Positions 56,826-64,000 of a stretch of 64,000 bases of DNA are shown here, piece after piece. Origin of the DNA: Chitinophagaceae bacterium (GTDB lineage Bacteria > Bacteroidota > Bacteroidia > Chitinophagales > Chitinophagaceae); NCBI GenBank assembly GCA_947455215.1, contig CANGNA010000006.1, positions 1 through 64,000 on the forward strand. Direction: 5' to 3'. The first letter of the stretch is position 1. Every line of letters starts with the position of its first letter. The notes under the pieces were generated by a model. The model had not been told where the DNA came from, did no database searches, and saw nothing but the letters and a program-made list of their open reading frames with translations. The translations under genes and the position numbers were made by a program.

Positions 56826-58157
56826 CTATAAAGTAGCCTTAGCCAGGTGTTCTGCTACCTGTTTCTTGTGTGCAAGATACAAAATCAATGCCCCCACTGC
56901 AAAAAACGAAATAAGCGCTAAGATAGCTGCACGCATATTCATCAGGCTATCGATAAAGCCAAATGAGAACATACCAATAACTATGGCGAATTTCTCTGTC
57001 ACATCGTAAAAGCTGAAGAACGACGCGGTATCGTGTGTTACGGGCATCAGCTTGGAATATGTAGAACGGCTAAGCGACTGGATACCGCCCATGACCAACC
57101 CTACCACCCCGGCTATTATATAAAACTGCCCGGCTGTTTGTACAAAATAGGCGCCTATACAAATACCTATCCACAGAAATACCACCAGTAACAATACCCG
57201 GAGATTGCCCCACAAGCCCGCCAGTTTGGCCATAAGATACGCCCCGGCTATAGCCACCAGCTGTATGATGAGAATAGTAGCTATCAGTTGCCCCTGCTCC
57301 AGGTTCAGCTCTTTACTGCCGAAAATGGCCGCAGCCAGCATAACTGTTTGCACACCCATGCTATAGAAAAAGAATGCGCCGAGATAAGTCTTCAACACAG
57401 GCATTTCTTTGAGCTGCGCCCATACTTTTTTTAGTTCTATAAAGCCACTGGCAATGATACCGTGCTCGCGCTCCTGTGGTAATGCTGTGCCCTTGGGCAG
57501 TTTGGCAAAGGTGATCTGTGCAAAGCCGAACCACCAGATACCTACCAACATGAATGACAGACGTGGCCCGAACGATTCGTCCTTGATACCGAACCATTCC
57601 GGCTTAAGAACGAATACAAAACAGATAAGCTGTAACAATACGCTACCTAGATACCCATAAGAAAAGCCCTGTGCGCTTACCTTGTCGCGCTCGTGCTCCT
57701 CGGCTATCTCAGGCAGGTATGCATTGTAGAATACCAGGCTACCGCAATACCCAAGTGCCGCCAATGCCGCTGCAACAACGCCAAGCTCCAGCGTATCTTT
57801 TTTGAAGAAATACAGCGTGCAACACGCCGCAGAGCCGATGTAGCAGAACAATTGCATAAATGCCTTCTTGTTCCCTTTATAATCGGCAATAGATGAAAGG
57901 ATAGGAGAAATGAGCGCAATAATAAGATAGGCTGCAGCAAGCGAATAGCTGAACAACGAACTGTTCTTTACATGCATGCCGAAAAAAGACACTGTATCGT
58001 TGACTATTTTACCATTTTCCTTTACAGAGGTAACTGCCTCGTAATAAATAGGGAATATAGTAGACGTGATGACCAGGTTGTAGGCCGAATTGGCCCAGTC
58101 GTACATGGCCCATGCCCGCTGAACAGACTTTGATGATCTATGGCTTTTTGTATCCAT
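56826..58157 (-). CDS. UMF1-type MFS transporter
   Basis: 443 residues with about 12 hydrophobic segments. The N-terminal AWAMYDWANSAYNLVITSTIFPIYY is diagnostic of the UMF1 family (Atg22-like MFS). Other family marks are LPEIAEEHERDKVSAQGFSYGYLGS and GGIQSLSRSTYSKLMP. Members are probable effluxers of amino acids or other metabolites in the inner membrane; substrate unknown. It lies 48 bp upstream of the MBL gene on the same strand, possibly co-transcribed. Confidence 0.94.
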   Translation of the reverse strand: MDTKSHRSSKSVQRAWAMYDWANSAYNLVITSTIFPIYYEAVTSVKENGKIVNDTVSFFGMHVKNSSLFSYSLAAAYLIIALISPILSSIADYKGNKKAFMQLFCYIGSAACCTLYFFKKDTLELGVVAAALAALGYCGSLVFYNAYLPEIAEEHERDKVSAQGFSYGYLGSVLLQLICFVFVLKPEWFGIKDESFGPRLSFMLVGIWWFGFAQITFAKLPKGTALPQEREHGIIASGFIELKKVWAQLKEMPVLKTYLGAFFFYSMGVQTVMLAAAIFGSKELNLEQGQLIATILIIQLVAIAGAYLMAKLAGLWGNLRVLLLVVFLWIGICIGAYFVQTAGQFYIIAGVVGLVMGGIQSLSRSTYSKLMPVTHDTASFFSFYDVTEKFAIVIGMFSFGFIDSLMNMRAAILALISFFAVGALILYLAHKKQVAEHLAKATL

Positions 58158-58254
58158 GCAACTAAAGTAGGGGATTTTTAAGCGATTGGAAAAATTTACG
58201 CCCAGGCATGCACAATATTTATATTATATTTACGTATACAATTAAACGATTGCT

Positions 58255-58932
58255 ATGAACCGGACTTACGTACCTACGTTATTACTATTGTTTGTTGCTG
58301 TGCTTTTTGCCCGGTGTAGTAAAACGTCTACTAATGTTACTCCAACATCAAGTGTGCATGAAATGTACTATTACCCCGATTCTGCATTAAGTGCTAATTT
58401 CCGTTACAAATCAGGCTCCTATTGGATATACCAGGATTCGGTGTCTGGCAGAATAGATAGCTTTTACGTTGTGAGCAGCGATTCCAATGACCTAAAGCTT
58501 ATTTCGCACGGAATGGGAATGACCGATATCACGCACTATATATCATACGAAATCAAAATAAGGCAAATCAATATAAGCGGTTTAACAGGCACAACACCCT
58601 CAGATTGGTCGTTAAAATTAAGCAACAATAATGCACGTTTAACTCACGCAGATAGCGGACAAACATCTGGCACACTTGCCACCTTTCTCTATCCGCTTAA
58701 TACAGCAATGGGATATTCAGCCGACAGCATGATAATCATGTTCAATTATGATTACTTTCTTACATCATTTAATAGTTATGACGGTGTTGTTGAGATGAAG
58801 CATGTTACAGCTGCAGAAAATGACGACTTTTTTGTTACCGAACATGGCGAAATAGTGATCATGAACATCAACCATCCAGCTCATGGCATTCACCAGGTAT
58901 GGGTAATGTTGCGATCGTTAGTTGTTATGTAA
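58255..58932 (+). CDS. Hypothetical lipoprotein
   Basis: 225 residues with a lipoprotein signal peptide ending in LFARC (Cys21). The mature part is a soluble beta-rich domain with HEMYYYPDSALSANFRYKSGSYWIYQDSVSGRIDS, common in Bacteroidota lipoproteins of unknown function. No named domain. It is AT-richer than its neighbours and stands alone, though the next gene follows by 81 bp on the same strand. Confidence 0.8.
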   Translation: MNRTYVPTLLLLFVAVLFARCSKTSTNVTPTSSVHEMYYYPDSALSANFRYKSGSYWIYQDSVSGRIDSFYVVSSDSNDLKLISHGMGMTDITHYISYEIKIRQINISGLTGTTPSDWSLKLSNNNARLTHADSGQTSGTLATFLYPLNTAMGYSADSMIIMFNYDYFLTSFNSYDGVVEMKHVTAAENDDFFVTEHGEIVIMNINHPAHGIHQVWVMLRSLVVM

Positions 58933-59013
58933 GCTACTTATTCGTTATCATACTCTATTTTGGCACAAACATTGCTTTAACGTGCAGGTAGCCCATCATT
59001 GGGACGAAAACAT

Positions 59014-62000
59014 ATGCCGCACGAACAAAAACAAATTTTCCTTACGTCATCGCCTACCCGCTGGCAGCGTTTTAAATGGACCTTCAGGATAGCTGCATTC
59101 ATCATAGTTGTTTTCATTGCAGTGCTGGGCGTAGCTATTGTGCGCGAGTTCTCACCCAAGATACCCCAGATAAAGCATGACAATAAGCAATACAAGTCCA
59201 TAATAGATAATGGTAAAAATGCCGCTCTGAATAATTTGCTGAGCAAATATTCGGGTTTTGGGAATTACATAAATAAGTCGAGCCAGCTACGTTCTATTAA
59301 ATATGTGAACAGATCGGATAGTCAGTACCACCAAACGATTCCCATCCGTGCAGCCTTTTACGATGCCACAGATGAACAGTCGTACTACTCGCTGAAAAAC
59401 AATATCAATAAGCTAAATATGTTGTTGCCGCTGTGGATGACCATAGACTCGGCGGCCGATACCATTATTGTTAATTCAGAGATACGCGGGCTGGATATTA
59501 TCAAAGGATCGGGCATACCGGTGGTGGCTGTTATCTCCAACTTCTCGGGCGAAGATTTTAACGGGCGACCGCTGCATCGCATATTCAGCAATAAGGCCAG
59601 CAGAACAAAACTGATAGACGGCATTCTACGCACCATTCAGCAAAATCATTTTGCCGGGGTAAATATCGATTTCGAAGAACTGGCTGAAATATCAGACGAG
59701 CCACTTATTACGTTCATGAGAGAACTGTACGAACGGATGCACCCGCTCGGGCTGATAGTGACGCAGGATGTACCGCCGTTCAACCCCGACTTTAACCTGA
59801 AAGAGCTGGCCAAATATAACGACCACCTTTTTGTGATGGCCTATGATGAGTACAATAGTAACAGCGCGGCGGGCCCTATATCGTCGCAGAAATATATAGA
59901 AGCCGCTATGGACGAAGCGATAAGGTCGGTGCCACCGGAGAAACTGGTACTGGCTATTGCCGGATATGGTTATGACTGGGCCAAAGGCAGAGCAGGCGAA
60001 GATGTATCGTATGCCGAAGCGCTGAGCATTGCGGGCGATGAGGACGCCAAGGTAAAATTTGACACAGGCACCTACAACCTGAACTACAGCTACACCGACG
60101 ATGACGACATTCAGCATGATGTGTTTTTTACCGATGCCGCTACCAACTTCAATACCATACGCTTTGCGGCTGAATATGGAGCGGCAGGGGTAGCATTGTG
60201 GCGGTTGGGCCAGGAAGATAGCAGGCTGTGGACATTTTATAATAAAGACCTGAGCGATAATGCGACCGATACCTTCAACTACAAAGTGTTCAACCATGTT
60301 AATGTAACAACGGACGTGAACTATGTGGGTGAGGGTGAGATACTGGATGTGATCACGCAACCAAGGGCGGGTAAGGTGTTCCCGACCATTGACACTGAAG
60401 AATCGCTGGTGGCAGATGAGCGGTATGACAGTCTCCCTTCAATATTCGTCATCCGCAAATACGGTAAGAAAGATAAAAAGGTAGTATTAAGCTTCGACGA
60501 TGGTCCTGACGAAAACTATACGCCGCGCATATTGGACATACTGAGCAAAGAACATGTCCCCGCAGTATTCTTTGTAACGGGAAGAAATGCCATCAATAAT
60601 ATCCCGATCATCAAACGCGAATACCGGGAGGGCTTTGAGCTGGGCAACCATACCTTTTCTCACCCCAACATAGCTGCTATCAGCCAGAACAGGGCTCAAT
60701 TTGAATTGAACAGCACCCGTCTGCTACTGGAGAGCATCACCGGGCATTCTACCATCCTCTTTCGCGCACCCTACAATGCTGACTCTGAGCCAGAGACGAT
60801 GCAGGAACTGGAGCCCGTAGCCTTTGCCAAGGACAATAATTATCTGACCGTTGGCGAATCGATAGACCCAAATGACTGGGAGAAGGGCATCAGCGCCGAT
60901 TCTATTTTTGCGCGTGTAGTGCAGCAGGAAAAGAATGGCAACATCATATTATTGCATGATGCCGGTGGCGACCGCGAGCAGACGATCATTGCGCTGCCGC
61001 GCATCATCAAATACTTTAAAGACAAGGGGTATACCTTCACCACCGTGGCCGATCTTGTGAACGAACAAGATGCCCAGCTGATGCCTGCTGTGCCCCGCAA
61101 TAAAAGTTATTACCTGGTACAGTTTAGCTACTATATGGCCGAAGCCGGCTACTGGGGCAGTAAAACACTGTTTTACCTTTTCCTTGCCTGCATTGGCTTA
61201 TCGATAGGTAAATTATTACTCTTAGCATACCTGGCCATAAAGCAACGCCGGAAAGAAAAAAACAGGCAGTTACCGCCATTGGCCGACAACCCGCTGGTGA
61301 GCATAATAGTACCCGCATATAACGAAGAAGTAAATGCTGTGAACGCACTCACCAAACTGCTGAACAGCACCTACCCCAACTTTGATATTGTTTTTGTAGA
61401 TGATGGCAGTGCTGATAAGACGTACGAAAAAGTATTGGCCGCCTTTAAGGATAATAACAAGGTAAAGGTGCTGACAAAACCCAATGGTGGCAAGGCTTCG
61501 GCACTCAACTATGGTATAGAGCAGACAGAAGCAGAATACGTAGTGTGTATAGATGCAGACACGCATCTGCAGCCCGATGCCATAGCCCTTATGGTGCGCC
61601 ATTTTACGGATGCGGAGACAGGCGCAGTAGCAGGCAATGTAAAAGTGGGCAACGAAGTGAACATACTTACCCGCTGGCAAAATATAGAGTACGTTACCAG
61701 CCAGAATTTTGACCGCTATGCTTTTGCCGCCATCAATGCTATAACCGTGGTACCAGGGGCTATAGGTGCGTTCCGCAAAACAGCTATAGAAGAGGCCGGA
61801 GGATTTACCAGCGATACATTTGCCGAAGACTGCGACCTGACCGTGCGCTTGTTGCGTGCGGGCTATACCATAAAAAACGAGACAGCAGCCATCGCCCTTA
61901 CCGAGGCCCCGGAAACCCTGCAACAATTCCTGAAACAACGCTTTAGGTGGAGTTTCGGTATCATGCAAAGCTTCTGGAAAAACAGGGATGCGCTGTTTAA

Positions 62001-62382
62001 CAGGCAGTATGGATCGCTGGGAATGATAGCCCTGCCCAACATATTGATATTCCAGATACTGATACCATTGCTCTCCCCCCTGGCCGATATTTTTATGATC
62101 GTGGGATTGCTTACCGGCAATGCGCTGATGATATTGAAATACTACGGGCTGTTCATGCTGATAGATGTAGCGGTTGCAATGATGGCATTCTCTTTTGAAC
62201 GCGAAAACCTGCTTAAGCTGGTATGGATGATACCACAACGCATAGCCTATCGCTGGCTGATGCTATATATACTGTACAAAAGCATACGCCGCGCCCTGAA
62301 GGGACAACTACAAAGCTGGGGCGTGCTGAAACGTACCGGCAACATAAAAGAGAATGCAAGACTAAAAAGCTTTAAAATATGA
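59014..62382 (+). CDS. GH18-like / polysaccharide deacetylase / GT2 fusion
   Basis: 1122 residues from ATG 59014; a TTG 15 bp upstream is possible. A single N-terminal membrane segment (about 24-43) leads to three parts. At 108-415 is a GH18-type domain with FAGVNIDFEEL, Glu221 in the catalytic place. At 488-685 is a NodB-type deacetylase: SFDDGPD (Asp495/Asp496), HTFSH (His546, His550), FRAPYN and the LLHDAGG histidine. At 750-1110 is a processive GT2: FVDDGS, DADTH, AEDCDL and Q975-RFRW979, with further membrane segments near its ends. It probably polymerises, deacetylates and trims a GlcNAc-type polysaccharide in one polypeptide. The cleavage domain is external, the GT2 catalytic site cytoplasmic. 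Confidence 0.92.
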   Translation: MPHEQKQIFLTSSPTRWQRFKWTFRIAAFIIVVFIAVLGVAIVREFSPKIPQIKHDNKQYKSIIDNGKNAALNNLLSKYSGFGNYINKSSQLRSIKYVNRSDSQYHQTIPIRAAFYDATDEQSYYSLKNNINKLNMLLPLWMTIDSAADTIIVNSEIRGLDIIKGSGIPVVAVISNFSGEDFNGRPLHRIFSNKASRTKLIDGILRTIQQNHFAGVNIDFEELAEISDEPLITFMRELYERMHPLGLIVTQDVPPFNPDFNLKELAKYNDHLFVMAYDEYNSNSAAGPISSQKYIEAAMDEAIRSVPPEKLVLAIAGYGYDWAKGRAGEDVSYAEALSIAGDEDAKVKFDTGTYNLNYSYTDDDDIQHDVFFTDAATNFNTIRFAAEYGAAGVALWRLGQEDSRLWTFYNKDLSDNATDTFNYKVFNHVNVTTDVNYVGEGEILDVITQPRAGKVFPTIDTEESLVADERYDSLPSIFVIRKYGKKDKKVVLSFDDGPDENYTPRILDILSKEHVPAVFFVTGRNAINNIPIIKREYREGFELGNHTFSHPNIAAISQNRAQFELNSTRLLLESITGHSTILFRAPYNADSEPETMQELEPVAFAKDNNYLTVGESIDPNDWEKGISADSIFARVVQQEKNGNIILLHDAGGDREQTIIALPRIIKYFKDKGYTFTTVADLVNEQDAQLMPAVPRNKSYYLVQFSYYMAEAGYWGSKTLFYLFLACIGLSIGKLLLLAYLAIKQRRKEKNRQLPPLADNPLVSIIVPAYNEEVNAVNALTKLLNSTYPNFDIVFVDDGSADKTYEKVLAAFKDNNKVKVLTKPNGGKASALNYGIEQTEAEYVVCIDADTHLQPDAIALMVRHFTDAETGAVAGNVKVGNEVNILTRWQNIEYVTSQNFDRYAFAAINAITVVPGAIGAFRKTAIEEAGGFTSDTFAEDCDLTVRLLRAGYTIKNETAAIALTEAPETLQQFLKQRFRWSFGIMQSFWKNRDALFNRQYGSLGMIALPNILIFQILIPLLSPLADIFMIVGLLTGNALMILKYYGLFMLIDVAVAMMAFSFERENLLKLVWMIPQRIAYRWLMLYILYKSIRRALKGQLQSWGVLKRTGNIKENARLKSFKI

Positions 62383-62582
62383 CCTACAAACTTTAGTAGT
62401 TTAATGGCAGGAAAAGGGCGTTTCACCCCTATTTTGGCAATATTTACCTCAAAAAAAATAACTAAAAGCCAAATGGCAGTACTTTAGCCAAAACGTTGAT
62501 AATTAATCAACTACAACGACAAAATTTTATAGTGCACTTGTGCATTTATATAAAGGTTTTCATGGTGATAGGGTTTATAGGG

Positions 62583-62611
62583 GCTGGTCTATTCTTAGAC
62601 CGGCTTTTCTT
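62583..62611 (+). terminator. Terminator of the GH18-deacetylase-GT2 gene
   Basis: A 9-bp stem with one G-U pair (62583-62591 and 62596-62604), loop TTCT, then TTTTCTTTTTTT. About 200 bp past the stop codon. Confidence 0.8.
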
Positions 62612-62669
62612 TTTTTAATAAACCGACACCAGATATATATGCTATTTATGGGGAGAATTGTTCCTTAGA

Positions 62670-63641
62670 TCAGCGATTAGCAGGGAGAGAGATCTCAAAG
62701 ATGGCACCATTGGGCTGGTTGTCCTTCACAATTATCTGCCCGCGGTTCTGGGTTATTACTTTACAGGTGAGATAAAGACCTAAACCTGTACCCTTTGCTT
62801 TACGTGTTTCCTCGCTGCCTACCCGATAGAATTTGTCAAACACCTTCTTCTTTTCCTCGTCGGTGATACCGGTGCCCAGATCGCGAACCTGTAGTACTAC
62901 CCTGTTATCTTTCTTTTCAAGAACAACAGTTATGGGTTTGTCGGAAGGAGTGTACTTAACCGCATTTTCCAGCAGGTTGTTCAGGGCTATCTGCAGCATT
63001 ACCTTATCGCCATTAACCATACAGCCGGGGGTAATTTCTTCTTCAAACCGCTGCGGGTGACGGGCTGCATATTCTGCTACGGCGTCCTCAGCCAGCTGCG
63101 ACAGATCAATGGTATCGTGAGTAGTTTTATACGTACCACCTTCCAGCTGCGATGCCAGGAGTATATTATTACACAGATCGTTGAGGCGATTGGCCTCTTT
63201 TACGCTGCGTCCTACTAATGGTGCTATCTTATCGGGGGGCAACTGATGCTTCTCCATGGTCTGGAGGTTAAGCTTGATGGCCGCAATGGGCGTTTTCAAT
63301 TCGTGCGTGACCGCCAGCATAAAATTATTCTGCTGCCTGGATAGCATGAAGCGCCGCTTGAGCGACGAATAGACCACAGCGGCACCAATAAGGATGACAA
63401 CAATAAAGGTGCCCCCCTCACCAATGTACTGCATGGTACGGCGTTCCAAATCGTGCTTACGGCTGGCAAGCTCTGCATTATATTCTACAGGAGTGGCTGT
63501 GCTGTCGATGCGACTTTTCAACGTGATCATCTCCTGCGCGTATATACGGCCGCTCAATTTCTGCAGGCTCATCTCCCAAAAGACCACTGCCGTAATGATG
63601 TAGGCAAGAAGCAACAGGTATAAAGAGGAGAAGATGCGCAT
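62670..63641 (-). CDS. Membrane sensor histidine kinase
   Basis: 323 residues. Two hydrophobic segments (about 3-22 and 78-95) flank a short periplasmic part. The HisKA His113 is in LAVTHELKTPIAAIK. Boxes: N NNLLENAVKYTP, G1 DLGTGI, F FDKFYRVG, G2 GTGLGLYLT. Its start is two bases after the gldH stop, so it is co-transcribed with it. A response regulator is not visible, since the window ends in gldH; one may lie elsewhere. Role in motility or envelope is inference from the neighbour. Confidence 0.95.
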   Translation of the reverse strand: MRIFSSLYLLLLAYIITAVVFWEMSLQKLSGRIYAQEMITLKSRIDSTATPVEYNAELASRKHDLERRTMQYIGEGGTFIVVILIGAAVVYSSLKRRFMLSRQQNNFMLAVTHELKTPIAAIKLNLQTMEKHQLPPDKIAPLVGRSVKEANRLNDLCNNILLASQLEGGTYKTTHDTIDLSQLAEDAVAEYAARHPQRFEEEITPGCMVNGDKVMLQIALNNLLENAVKYTPSDKPITVVLEKKDNRVVLQVRDLGTGITDEEKKKVFDKFYRVGSEETRKAKGTGLGLYLTCKVITQNRGQIIVKDNQPNGAIFEISLPANR

Positions 63642-63643
63642 AG

Positions 63644-64000
63644 TTAGATCTTCTTAAAATAACCGGCACCCACCATTTCCACTCTCATGCCCACGTGCAA
63701 TACCTCGGGCAGCGGGTTGACGCGCATATTTTGCTCCAGCCTTATCTCATAAGTGCCGGTACGATCGAACTTTACTGAGTCGCCAAGGTCTAAATACACC
63801 CGCTCTTCGTAAATGGCGCCCATGCCCCTACCCTTCCATTTACCGGTGGGATCGGCCAGGATGACGTTTACACGCTCCTTTTTAATATTAGGGCTACCCG
63901 GCGTTTTGATGTACATCCACATCCATAAATTACTGTAGGGATATGCCTGTGTATGCTGAATAATGAATGAAGTACGATAATGCGCAGTAGTATCGGTAAT
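63644..64000 (-). CDS. gldH: Gliding motility lipoprotein GldH, N terminus cut by window edge
   Basis: The frame stays open to the last base (119 residues seen, upstream of ATG 63922 as well), so the true start is outside. The segment YPYSNLWMWMYIKT, then VILADPTGKWKGRGMGAIYE, NMRVNPLPEVLHVGMRVE is typical of GldH. GldH is an outer-membrane lipoprotein linked with T9SS-dependent gliding in Bacteroidota. The lipid-attachment cysteine lies in the missing part. It fits with the T9SS-exported proteins elsewhere in the window. Confidence 0.85.
   Translation of the reverse strand: MTDTTAHYRTSFIIQHTQAYPYSNLWMWMYIKTPGSPNIKKERVNVILADPTGKWKGRGMGAIYEERVYLDLGDSVKFDRTGTYEIRLEQNMRVNPLPEVLHVGMRVEMVGAGYFKKI

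Overview
The window is chromosomal DNA from a member of the Bacteroidota, most likely a Chitinophagales-type soil or freshwater organism (family is inference). The signs are type IX secretion (T9SS) sorting domains, a gldH fragment, OmpA proteins with thrombospondin-3 repeats, mitochondrial-type aconitase, korAB, and promoters with the TAnnTTTG -7 box. Most genes lie on the minus strand, and the long gaps between them hold hairpin-rich repeat families.

1-11.4 kb is an accessory region. It starts with the 3' part of a RecA/RadA-like ATPase gene that looks plasmid- or phage-derived (1-1438, 5' end outside the window). Next is an AT-rich two-gene Hachiman-like antiphage operon on the minus strand: hamA, a PD-(D/E)XK nuclease of the DUF1837 type, then hamB, a Ski2-like helicase, with start and stop overlapping. 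After three ordinary small genes (YgaP-like, OsmC-like, one unknown) comes a second AT-rich module, 8.5-11.1 kb. It encodes a MazG-like pyrophosphohydrolase overlapping a 738-residue fusion of GIY-YIG nuclease, DUF2075/Schlafen-type helicase and a LexA-like S24 autopeptidase with an apparent Ala-Gly cleavage site. This is the best candidate here for an undescribed defence or damage-response system.

11.4-26.4 kb is core genome. It holds the conserved tRNA-Thr(TGT)-Tyr-Gly-Thr(GGT)-tuf operon, hutU, a cobalamin riboswitch followed by three surface-protein genes (two with T9SS tails and one BtuG-like beta-propeller lipoprotein, with no btuB beside them), a VOC protein, murB, gpmI, an NTF2-like protein and lpxD. 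The gaps carry REP-like elements, including a tandem array with a period of about 161 bp just downstream of murB.

26.5-40.1 kb is a tandem duplication of a two-gene cassette: a giant T9SS-exported FG-GAP/Ig-like protein followed by a beta-barrel/TSP3/OmpA protein.

40.3-64.0 kb is core and surface metabolism: korBA, a GNAT acetyltransferase, a GH92 mannosidase, a GAF histidine kinase, an RlmD-like methyltransferase, a DUF486 protein, a PspC protein, aconitase, a frameshifted TPR gene, purB, a small secreted protein, an MBL hydrolase, a UMF1 transporter, a lipoprotein, a GH18-deacetylase-GT2 fusion likely to make and trim an exopolysaccharide, a second histidine kinase, and the 3' part of gldH cut by the window edge.
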